From: Lachnospiraceae bacterium
GTDB taxonomy: Bacteria; Bacillota; Clostridia; Lachnospirales; Lachnospiraceae
NCBI GenBank assembly: GCA_022510685.1
Contig: JAFLTA010000031.1
Span: 1-33,585 of the forward strand
Reading direction: 5' to 3'
Length of the DNA stretch: 33,585 bases
The notes below the pieces were generated by a model, which worked only from the letters and a program-made list of their open reading frames with translations, made no database searches and was not told the DNA's origin. Below, piece after piece: positions 27,213 through 33,585 of the stretch. The translations under genes and the position numbers were made by a program. The first letter of the stretch is position 1, and each line of letters starts with the position of its first letter.

Positions 27213-28118
27213 ATGCAATCCGAAAGCATTCAGGCAAAAATCGTTCGAGAATGTATCCGAATGGCAGCGGGGAATCGACTTATAGGACCGAAAATAAAGA
27301 CCGGGCAGCTACAGCGTCAGCTATTGGAGAAGGAGCCACGGTGGAAAGAGCCGGATGACATGACTTGGGAGAGAATGGATTTGTCTCATTTTGCAGTGGA
27401 GGTTTTAACGCCTGATACATTAGGAAAGTATGCACTTATGCAGCTTCATGGTGGAGGCTATGTGAACCCGCTGAGGAATGTGTATCGTAATTTTGCAAAA
27501 AAATATGCAGGCATGTGTGAAGGGATAAAGGTGTTTAGTGTAGATTACCGCGTCGCGCCGGAACATACCCATCCGGCAGCGTTGTTGGATGTAGTGGATG
27601 CCTATAAAATGATACTGGAGCAGGGATATTCCGGTGATGAGATTTTTGTGGCGGGAGATTCTGCAGGCGGGGGACTGGCAGTGGCGCTCTGTATGTGGTT
27701 ACGGGAACACAATTTACCGTTGCCGGCAAAGCTGGTTCTCATGTCCCCGTGGTTGGATATGACGGCATCAGGTGAGTCCTACGAAGAAAATTTTGATAAA
27801 GACCCCATGTTTGGTGGTACTAAGGAAAGTATGATATATCGTGGAGATTACCTGGGAGATTACAGCCCTGAAGAGCCCTATCTGTCACCGTTGTTCGGGG
27901 ATTTTACAGATATGCCGCCTATGCTGATTCAGGTGGGGGAGATAGAAATGCTGCGCAGTGATGGAGAGCGTGCTGCAGAAAAAGCAAAGGAAGTAGGAAG
28001 CGAGGCGAAACTGCAGGTTTATCAGGGGATGTTCCATGTGTTTCAGATGGGGACAGAGCAGATTCCGGAATCTGCCAGAGCATGGGAAGAAATACAATGT
28101 TTTTTAGAGAATGAATGA
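27213..28118 (+). CDS. Alpha/beta hydrolase, hormone-sensitive-lipase family
   Basis: 301 residues, family IV carboxylesterase type. Oxyanion motif LHGGGYV; nucleophile elbow GDSAGGG with S150; catalytic D250 (MLRSDG) and H275 (GMFHVF). No signal peptide, so cytosolic. GGAGGAAACAGT precedes ATG. It is the third gene of the acyltransferase/membrane-protein/hydrolase set, 65 nt after the second, suggesting paired ester making and cleaving. The natural ester is unknown. Confidence 0.9.
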   Translation: MQSESIQAKIVRECIRMAAGNRLIGPKIKTGQLQRQLLEKEPRWKEPDDMTWERMDLSHFAVEVLTPDTLGKYALMQLHGGGYVNPLRNVYRNFAKKYAGMCEGIKVFSVDYRVAPEHTHPAALLDVVDAYKMILEQGYSGDEIFVAGDSAGGGLAVALCMWLREHNLPLPAKLVLMSPWLDMTASGESYEENFDKDPMFGGTKESMIYRGDYLGDYSPEEPYLSPLFGDFTDMPPMLIQVGEIEMLRSDGERAAEKAKEVGSEAKLQVYQGMFHVFQMGTEQIPESARAWEEIQCFLENE

Positions 28119-28394
28119 GTATAAATAAGTGTTTTTTCAATGCATAGAGGGAATGCCTTTATACTTCCCGGAATATATATGTTAATGAATAATCTGCGTG
28201 GGGGTAGCCCATGGAATATGACAGCGGGGAGACACACATACGAAACTTCAAAAGAGGACAAGAAAGAAAATACTCTAATAGCGTTAAGGGGATGTCAATT
28301 GACGGAAGAAGGGAACATTGTGGAAGGGGAGAAATCGGAATTCTGCAAGGGACGGAAAATCGTGCAGCAGTATCGTACAGAAGGACCCGATCGC

Positions 28395-29410
28395 ATGGAG
28401 AGGCTGGCGTTATTGCAGTATCGAATAAAGAAGATGGCAGACAGCGGTGCGGGAGTTATCTGAGAGTTTCCCGTGAGGATGAATACCGGCAATCAGAGAG
28501 TAATAGTATTGCGAACCAGAGGTTGGTCATAGAGCAATATTTACAGCAGCATCCGGGATGGGAACTTGTCGGGGAATGGGTGGATGATGGTGTTAGCGGG
28601 AGTCGATTTGAACGCCCGGGTCTGCAGGGCTTATTGTATGCCGCGAAAACCGGAAAAATTGACTGTATTCTTGTGAAGGATTTATCCCGTTTTGGCAGGG
28701 AATACATTCAGACGGGACAGTATTTGCGTTATCTGTTTCCCAAGTGGGGTGTGAGATTTATATCTATCGGAGATGGATATGACACGGCAACGGCAGATTT
28801 TTGTGAGGATGTTCTCTTAATGCCTATTCTTAATCTTATGAATGATGCCTACTGTCATGATATTTCTAAAAAGGTAAGAAACGGACAAAATGCCAGAAGG
28901 CGACAAGGCGATTACGTAGGGGCGTTTGCTCCCTATGGCTATCAGAAAAGTAAGGAGGATTATCACAAGTTAGAAGAAGAACCGGAATCAGCATGGATTG
29001 TAAAAAAGATATTTGCATGGCGGGCAGGAGGACACTCGGCAGAAAAAATTGCAGGGTATTTAAATGTTCTGTCGATTCCTTCACCATATTTACACAAACA
29101 ATATACGACGAAACACTATGTATCCGGTTTTGTGGATAGAAAAGAAAGTGCGGAAAGCGAAATCAAGGAATGTGTGACCGAACTTGTGGACAGGAAGAGG
29201 GGTGTTCTTTGGACACCGGTATCAGTGAGACGGATACTGAAAAATGAATTGTACACGGGCATCCTGCAGCAGGGGAAAAGCAGAAAAGTCAGCTATAAAT
29301 TACAACGACGGCAATGGCTGCCAAAGGAGCAGTGGATTAGCGTACCGGGAGGTGCACCTCAAATTATATCTAAGGAATTATTTGAACAGTGTCAGGGGAG
29401 GTTGTTGTAA
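28395..29410 (+). CDS. Serine recombinase 1, N-terminus apparently frameshifted
   Basis: Resolvase catalytic domain starting YLRVSREDE (nucleophile Ser at 28469-28471), with VKDLSRFGREY for the catalytic arginines, then a recombinase domain (YGYQKS... to FEQCQGRLL). It lacks the zinc-ribbon and coiled-coil C-terminus of full large serine recombinases. The catalytic frame has no ATG, GTG or TTG nearby. The neighbouring frame from ATG 28395 (AAGGA 9 nt upstream) reads MERLALLQYRIKKMADSGAGV and hits TGA at 28461; one missing T before TAT (28457) would give AGVYLRVS, the expected family start. So a 1-nt deletion or sequence error is likely. The catalytic frame is open from 28211, but the extra residues look non-family. 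Stop abuts ATG of recombinase 2. Confidence 0.78.
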
Positions 29411-30160
29411 ATGCGGGCTGGAATTTATGCCAGAGTGTCAGTGCTTCACGGTACACAGAAGGACTTGACGGTGGAAAATCAAATTTTGTTGGCAGAGCAG
29501 TATCTGCGGGAATGGCAGGATGAACCGATAGAAATTAGTTATTATATCGATAGAGGGTACTCAGGGACAAATTTTCGGAGACCCTCTTTTTTGCGCATGG
29601 TCAGGGAGAGTGAGCAGGGAAGGTTGGATTTAATTGTGGCAAAGGATTTATCCCGTCTGGGAAGAAATTATCTGGAGCTGGGTTGGTACTTGGAAAAGGT
29701 GTTTCCTGATGCTGGAGTGCGTGTTGTGACACTGGGGGAAGGGTATGATAATGCCAATCCCGATAATGATAATCTGACTGCCGGTATACGGAATCTTATG
29801 AATGAGTGGTATGCAAGAGAAACGGGAAGAAAAGTCAGACATACCAAGGAATGGCTGCGCATGGAGGGTAATTATCTGGGCAGCAAGTCACCGTACGGTT
29901 ACAAAATAATTTATCGGGAAGGGAAGCGGATATTGATTCCCGATGCCGCTTATCCGGTACGAAAAGAAATATACAGGCTGCACAGAGAGGGAAAAACATC
30001 ATCGGAAATTGCACGGATTTTATCAGAAAGAAGGATTGCCACTCCGGAGCAATATAGATTATCCGGGTGTGTATGCTTTGAGTCGGAAGAGAAAATAAAA
30101 AAATGGAGCAGTGCTATGGTACGAGGACTTTGGAATCACGAATATGAGGAGGACTTTTAA
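29411..30160 (+). CDS. Serine recombinase 2, short form
   Basis: 249 residues. Resolvase domain intact: MRAGIYARVS with nucleophile S10, DRGYSGTNFRRP, and AKDLSRLGRNY. The recombinase (DNA-binding) domain is cut short after KKWSSAMVRGLW, and there is no zinc ribbon or coiled coil. AGGGGAGG within the end of recombinase 1 serves as its ribosome site; the two genes are directly abutting (TAAATG) and surely coexpressed. A tandem pair of unlike serine recombinases recalls ccrA/ccrB of SCCmec cassettes. It lies 95 nt from the right end of the element. Confidence 0.88.
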   Translation: MRAGIYARVSVLHGTQKDLTVENQILLAEQYLREWQDEPIEISYYIDRGYSGTNFRRPSFLRMVRESEQGRLDLIVAKDLSRLGRNYLELGWYLEKVFPDAGVRVVTLGEGYDNANPDNDNLTAGIRNLMNEWYARETGRKVRHTKEWLRMEGNYLGSKSPYGYKIIYREGKRILIPDAAYPVRKEIYRLHREGKTSSEIARILSERRIATPEQYRLSGCVCFESEEKIKKWSSAMVRGLWNHEYEEDF

Positions 30161-30206
30161 ATACGGCATATTTGAATGCTATGTTAATACGGTTATGCGA
30201 ATATCA

Positions 30207-30226
30207 GCATGCGGATATCCGCATGC
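30207..30226 (+). repeat. Perfect 20-bp palindrome near the right element end
   Basis: GCATGCGGAT followed by its exact reverse complement. It lies 17 nt inside the right inverted repeat and 46 nt after recombinase 2. It might be a recombinase or accessory-protein site at attR, or a regulator site. It has no counterpart at the left end. A terminator is unlikely because no T-tract follows. Confidence 0.7.
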
Positions 30227-30242
30227 AATGCGGACAGACGCT

Positions 30243-30258
30243 TCGAACACCAGAGGGG
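30243..30258 (+). other. Right attachment junction (inverted repeat plus core GGGG)
   Basis: Right inverted repeat TCGAACACCAG at 30243-30253, one A, then core GGGG at 30255-30258, which continues into the sleC 5' half. See the left junction for the pairing. Confidence 0.7.
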
Positions 30259-30749
30259 ATTACCACTCGGCTGAGGACAATTTCGCCCGTCTCATCCACG
30301 GTTTTAATTTCATCCTCCGCAATTTTAGGCGGATATTCTTCATATAGTGTGTGGGGAGAAATGACAAAGAGTTCTTCGCTATCCGGCTGGACGTTATCTA
30401 TGGGGAGGAGCTCCGTGTTCTGTAACGCAAGTTCTCCGGAAAGAATTTCAGCACCGTCAATTTCAACGGGTTCAAAGCCCGGAGCAGTAATGCGAATAGA
30501 GTATGTGGAATAAGGACGGTCAGCGCCCGGAGTGAGACTGTACTCCAAAGGGGGTGCCGGCAGGGAAATGGTATCGCTTTTTCCGCTGCTGTCTGTTTCG
30601 GTTTCCTCTATGATTTCATTCGGATAATTTACGTTCCGGATTTGTATTTTGGCTCCGGCAACAGGGCGGGAATCTCTCTGGGATGTAATGTTTGCCTGAA
30701 AGTAACCGGTATCAGGGGTATCCTGTGTTGCATGCAAATCCATTGACAT
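30255..30749 (-). pseudogene. sleC: sleC-like cortex-lytic enzyme, 5' half (interrupted gene)
   Basis: 165 codons from MSMDLHATQ to GEIVLSRVVIP. The N-terminal prodomain is family-typical: VAGAKIQIRN, TDSSGKSDTISLPAPP, YSTYSIRITAPGFEPVEI and HTLYEEYPPKIAED. GGAAAGGAG lies upstream of ATG. After Pro165 the frame enters the element, adds 16 foreign residues (ending MRISAC) and stops at 30204-30206. Joined to codon GAA at 25041 the chain becomes VVIP-EYVIVHDG, 421 residues, the normal SleC length. Predicted role: proform of a cortex-lytic enzyme, made in sporulating cells and activated at germination. In the integrated state only this truncated prodomain would be made. Confidence 0.87.
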
Positions 30750-30795
30750 AAAACTCCTTTCCTGCAGAGTATTCCACAGGGCATATATGTTTATT

Positions 30796-30822
30796 TATTA
30801 TATGATTTGTGGAAAAAAGAGT
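30796..30822 (-). promoter_or_regulatory. Sigma-K-like promoter of sleC
   Basis: On the minus strand AC (30822-30821), 16 nt, then CATATAATA (30804-30796) matches the sigma-K consensus AC-N16/17-CATANNNTA. It lies 47 nt from the start codon, leaving room for the AAGGAG site. A TATAAT is embedded, but no sigma-A -35 is present at the right distance. Short motif, so supportive rather than proof. Confidence 0.5.
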
Positions 30823-30849
30823 GCTTCACGTTAAAGGGGGTTATTTTGG

Positions 30850-30878
30850 TTGACGGTAAGGGATTGAGATGTTAAAAT
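30850..30878 (+). promoter_or_regulatory. sigma-A-type promoter for the alcohol dehydrogenase
   Basis: TTGACG (30850-30855), 17-nt spacer, TAAAAT (30873-30878), 63 nt before the start codon; divergent from the sleC promoter. Confidence 0.65.
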
Positions 30879-30941
30879 TGGCTTATTGTTGGTATTATTT
30901 AACAATTTTCAGAACGAAAAACATTATTAAGGAGGTATTTT

Positions 30942-32153
30942 ATGGCTAGGTTTACGTTACCAAGAGATTTGTATCATGGAAAAGGTTCTCTGGAGGCATT
31001 AAAAGATTTTCAGGGAAAAAAAGCAATTATTTGTGTGGGTGGCGGCTCAATGAAGAGAAATGGCTTTTTAGATAAAGCGGTTTCTTATCTGAAAGAGGCT
31101 GGTATGGAGGTTGCTCTGTTTGAGGGCATCGAGCCGGATCCATCTGTGGAGACGGTTATGCGTGGTGCTGAAGAGATGACAAAATTTCAGCCGGATTGGA
31201 TTGTGGCAATGGGAGGTGGTTCCCCGATTGATGCTGCAAAGGCAATGTGGATCAAATATGAGTATCCTGAGACTACATTCGAGGATATGTGCAAGGTGTT
31301 TGGACTTCCAAAGCTTCGTACAAAGGCACGTTTCTGTGCAATTCCGTCTACTTCCGGAACAGCTACAGAGGTAACCGCATTTTCGATTATTACAGATTAT
31401 GAAAAAGGAATTAAATATCCGATTGCAGATTTTGAAATCACACCGGATGTTGCGATTGTTGATTCGGAAATAGCAGAGACAATGCCTGCGAAGTTAGCAG
31501 CACATACCGGAATGGATGCTATCACCCATGCAATTGAGGCGTATGTTTCTACAGCAAACTGCAATTATACAGATCCATTAGCATTACACGCAATTAAGAT
31601 GATAAAAGCAAATCTGGTAAATTCTTTTAATGGGGATATGGCTGCAAGAGCACCGATGCATGATGCGCAGTGTCTCGCGGGAATGGCATTTTCTAATGCA
31701 TTGTTAGGTATTGTACACTCTATGGCACATAAAACAGGAGCTGCATTTAGCGGCGGACATATCATTCACGGTGCGGCAAATGCCATGTATCTTCCAAAGG
31801 TTATCCGTTTTAACAGTAAAGATGCTACGGCAAAGAAACGCTATGCAGAAATTGCTGATTTTATTCAGTTAGGCGGCAGCAGCGAGGATGAAAAGGTAGA
31901 CTTACTGATTAAGTTCCTGCGTCAGATGAATGATGATTTAAAGATTCCGCAGTCTATCAAGAATTATGGTGATGGCGGTGTGATTGCTGATGAGGCAATG
32001 GTGCCGGAGGCAGAGTTCTTGGAGAAGCTTCCATCTATCGCAGCAAATGCTCTGTTAGATGCTTGTACAGGTTCTAATCCGCGTCAGCCATCCCAGGAGG
32101 AGATGGAGAAACTTCTGAAGTGCTGCTATTATGATACAGAAGTTGATTTCTAA
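30942..32153 (+). CDS. Iron-containing alcohol dehydrogenase
   Basis: 403 residues, group III Fe-dependent alcohol dehydrogenase, cytosolic, interconverting aldehydes and alcohols with NAD(P)H in fermentation. Nucleotide-binding GGGSPIDAAK (91-100); substrate/cofactor loop STSGTATEVT; metal ligands D192 and H196 in GMDAITHAIEAY, and histidines in VHSMAHKTG (H259, H263) and HIIHGAAN (H273, H276). AAGGAGG precedes ATG. Butanol or ethanol dehydrogenase are equally possible. It ends before a clear hairpin terminator and is monocistronic. Confidence 0.95.
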   Translation: MARFTLPRDLYHGKGSLEALKDFQGKKAIICVGGGSMKRNGFLDKAVSYLKEAGMEVALFEGIEPDPSVETVMRGAEEMTKFQPDWIVAMGGGSPIDAAKAMWIKYEYPETTFEDMCKVFGLPKLRTKARFCAIPSTSGTATEVTAFSIITDYEKGIKYPIADFEITPDVAIVDSEIAETMPAKLAAHTGMDAITHAIEAYVSTANCNYTDPLALHAIKMIKANLVNSFNGDMAARAPMHDAQCLAGMAFSNALLGIVHSMAHKTGAAFSGGHIIHGAANAMYLPKVIRFNSKDATAKKRYAEIADFIQLGGSSEDEKVDLLIKFLRQMNDDLKIPQSIKNYGDGGVIADEAMVPEAEFLEKLPSIAANALLDACTGSNPRQPSQEEMEKLLKCCYYDTEVDF

Positions 32154-32187
32154 TTAAAGCAAAACATTAAAATTATTTAAAGCACCA

Positions 32188-32213
32188 AAAAGAGAGGCGA
32201 TTGCCTCTCTTTT
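32188..32213 (+). terminator. Bidirectional terminator
   Basis: AAAAGAGAGGC-GATT-GCCTCTCTTTT, an 11-bp perfect stem with a 4-nt loop. T runs occur on both strands, with five T on the minus strand. It lies 34 nt after the alcohol dehydrogenase stop. The 334-nt gap 32154-32487 otherwise holds a possible small minus-strand ORF and the promoter region of the last gene. Confidence 0.88.
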
Positions 32214-32328
32214 AAATTGCTTCCATAAAGTAATCCTCCTCTTGATAAAACATGGTTAAGAATTCTACTGGTTTGCGGTATTTCACTGGTGCGGGCAATA
32301 TCTGCTGCTTCTTATAGATGTTCCTCAC
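32212..32328 (-). CDS. Possible small ORF or gene remnant
   Basis: A minus-strand frame of 38 codons from GTG 32328 (AAAGGAG directly upstream, too close for ideal initiation) to TAA 32212. It contains LPAPVKYRKPVEFL and FYQEEDYFMEAI. Its stop overlaps the stem of the bidirectional terminator by 2 bases, which suggests a real 3' end. Not recognised; a remnant of a longer gene is possible. Confidence 0.3.
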   Translation of the reverse strand: MRNIYKKQQILPAPVKYRKPVEFLTMFYQEEDYFMEAI

Positions 32329-32383
32329 TCCTTTTAGAGTCAGTTTCAAACTATTTTATGTACTTTTTATATATAGTAATTAT

Positions 32384-32422
32384 TTTAGATTTGTGTTAAA
32401 ATACTGTATAACGCAGTATAAT
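32384..32422 (+). promoter_or_regulatory. Promoter region with dyad, last gene
   Basis: TTTAGA-17-TATAAC (32384-32412) and a TATAAT at 32417-32422 lie 65-100 nt before the start at 32488. ATACTG-N7-CAGTAT (32401-32419) forms a dyad over both -10 boxes, suitable for a repressor. Short motifs, so tentative. Confidence 0.4.
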
Positions 32423-32487
32423 ATGGTTATAAGTTTGCAGATTTACTGAAAATTACTTGTTTATTAGGATAAAATAAAGGAGAAAAA

Positions 32488-33585
32488 ATGGTGAAAACAA
32501 ATTATTTATTACATACGAAGCGATTGGTTTTTGTGCTGTTGCTATTGTCATGTTTATTAATTCCCGTTTGTAAAGTTTCTGCCAAGGATAATGATAGTGA
32601 TAAGGGATTTTCTGCATTGCTCTATGATAACAGTAACGGGCTTTACACATCTGAAGCAAATGCTGTTGCCCAAACGAGCATCGGATTTATCTGGATTGGA
32701 GGGTATAGCGGTCTGACGCGCTATGACGGAAGCGAGTTTCATCACTTTGATTCCACCACAGGTATATTCAGTGTCAATTGTCTGTATGTGGATTCTAAGG
32801 ACCGTTTGTGGGTCGGAACAAATGATAGTGGTCTTGCGGTGCGGCAAAATGCGAAATTTAAATTCTGGGGGAGAAATGATGGATTGGTTTCCTTGTCTGT
32901 CCGCGCACTTTGCGAGGACGCGGCAGGGAATATCATTATTGCTACAACAGAGGGGATGGCATATATTGACCAGAATGATAAATTACATATGATAAAGGAT
33001 CCGAGGATCAAAGGTAAGTATGTTCGCGTCTTAAAAGCAGATGAGAACGGAATTATTTACGGCAGCACAATGGACAGTTGTTTTTTTTCGATAGAAAATT
33101 TAGAGCTGACTTCATTTTATGATGGAGAAGAAATGGGAATTGGAGAGATTTTCTGCATCACACCGGATTTAGATGAAAAAGGTAAAGTTTTTCTCGGTAC
33201 GGAGAGTTCTGAAATCGTATGTGGAAATATGATGGATGGCATGAAGAACCTGGAAAGTCTTTCTGCTGCTCCACAGGAACATATCAATGATATCTATCTG
33301 GCTGCGGATCATAAAATCTGGATCTGCTCGGATAATGGACTGGGTTACTTTGATAAAAATAGGAAATATGTGGAAATGAAAAATTGCCCGATGAATAGAT
33401 CTATCACTTCAATAATGGAGGATAGTGAAGGCAATTTATGGTGTGCATCTTCCAGACAGGGTGTTATGAAGGTATTCAAAAGCCCCTTTGTAGATATTAC
33501 AGGTATTTCCGGTTTAGACCGTGTAGTAGTAAACACCACCTGCATTTATCAGGAGGACTTGTACATCGGAACCGATGTGGGTCTG
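32488..33585 (+). CDS. Secreted beta-propeller sensor protein, N-terminal part
   Basis: At least 366 residues, open at the right edge. ATG has AAAGGAG 5 nt upstream. A signal peptide or anchor comes first (LVFVLLLLSCLLIPVCKVSA), then repeats of the two-component-regulator propeller type: IGFIWIGGYSGLTRYDG, CLYVDSKDRLWVGTND, ALCEDAAGNIIIATTEG, IYLAADHKIWICSDNGLG and ITSIMEDSEGNLWCASSRQG. Such blades make an extracellular ligand-binding propeller. The output domain (histidine kinase, GGDEF or AraC-type) lies beyond the window. Carbohydrate sensing is common for this architecture but not shown here. Confidence 0.88.
   Translation, partial: MVKTNYLLHTKRLVFVLLLLSCLLIPVCKVSAKDNDSDKGFSALLYDNSNGLYTSEANAVAQTSIGFIWIGGYSGLTRYDGSEFHHFDSTTGIFSVNCLYVDSKDRLWVGTNDSGLAVRQNAKFKFWGRNDGLVSLSVRALCEDAAGNIIIATTEGMAYIDQNDKLHMIKDPRIKGKYVRVLKADENGIIYGSTMDSCFFSIENLELTSFYDGEEMGIGEIFCITPDLDEKGKVFLGTESSEIVCGNMMDGMKNLESLSAAPQEHINDIYLAADHKIWICSDNGLGYFDKNRKYVEMKNCPMNRSITSIMEDSEGNLWCASSRQGVMKVFKSPFVDITGISGLDRVVVNTTCIYQEDLYIGTDVGL

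Larger units (their letters stand above)
25042..30254 (+). mobile_element. 5,213-bp serine-recombinase element interrupting sleC
   Basis: The insert separates the two halves of one minus-strand gene. Left junction: host ...GTATTC then GGGG (25042-25045). Right junction: GGGG (30255-30258) then host ATTACC. Just inside are inverted repeats CTGGTGTTTGA (25047-25057) and TCGAACACCAG (30243-30253), 10/11 matching. It carries an acyltransferase, a membrane protein, an alpha/beta hydrolase and two serine recombinases. No transposase or conjugation gene is present. Recombination at the shared core would leave one GGGG and restore the sleC frame precisely (codon CCC, Pro). The architecture resembles skin-type intervening elements and small integrase cassettes. 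Confidence 0.85.

Noticed and set aside
28140-28463. Independent 107-codon gene before recombinase 1
   Set aside because: No ribosome site at its first ATG; its last residues look like the true N-terminus of recombinase 1 displaced by one base. Kept as part of the frameshift finding.
30111-30347. Small plus-strand frame overlapping the end of recombinase 2 and the right junction
   Set aside because: It runs across the element boundary into antisense sleC and has no family features.

Overview
The window looks like a chromosome segment of a Gram-positive anaerobic gut bacterium of the Lachnospiraceae type (Clostridia). Evidence is moderate-to-low GC, AGGAGG-type ribosome binding sites, a SleC-like cortex-lytic enzyme, a PocR-domain hybrid kinase, GH94/GH36/GH13_4 sugar enzymes and an iron-dependent alcohol dehydrogenase. 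I cannot name the genus from sequence alone.

Layout. 1-4.4 kb: housekeeping and hypothetical genes (GNAT acetyltransferase, membrane protein of unknown function, 2x[4Fe-4S] ferredoxin, small hypothetical protein coupled to rarA). 4.4-9.1 kb: a soluble signalling cluster made of a tandem hemerythrin, a pseudo-receiver/receiver protein and a PocR-HisKA-HATPase-REC-HPt hybrid kinase. 9.1-15 kb: a small secreted Ig-like protein, a minus-strand cellobiose phosphorylase, then a divergent pair encoding a cytosolic BMP-like protein with a ParB-like segment and a metallophosphoesterase. 15-22.7 kb: an oligosaccharide operon (lipoprotein, two permeases, GH36 alpha-galactosidase, GH13_4 amylosucrase-like enzyme) that fits uptake and breakdown of raffinose-family sugars; no ATPase gene is included. 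23-24.2 kb: M18 aminopeptidase.

24.3-30.8 kb is the most striking part. The two halves of one minus-strand sleC-like gene lie 5.2 kb apart. The 3' half ends at 24271 and the 5' half starts at 30749. Between them sits a 5,213-bp element on the other strand carrying a condensation-domain acyltransferase, a zinc-ribbon/six-helix membrane protein, an alpha/beta hydrolase and two tandem short serine recombinases. Its ends are an 11-bp imperfect inverted repeat (10/11) next to a shared GGGG core. Recombination at that core would rejoin a 421-codon sleC frame exactly. A sigma-K-like promoter lies upstream of the sleC 5' half. This is the geometry of the sigK intervening (skin) elements, but in a cortex-lytic enzyme gene. 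It may be a developmentally excised element or an insertion that has inactivated the gene. Recombinase 1 shows an apparent 1-nt frameshift near its N-terminus, which could mean the element is now frozen.

30.8-33.6 kb: iron-containing alcohol dehydrogenase, a bidirectional terminator, a possible tiny minus-strand ORF, and the start of a secreted beta-propeller sensor protein that runs off the right edge.
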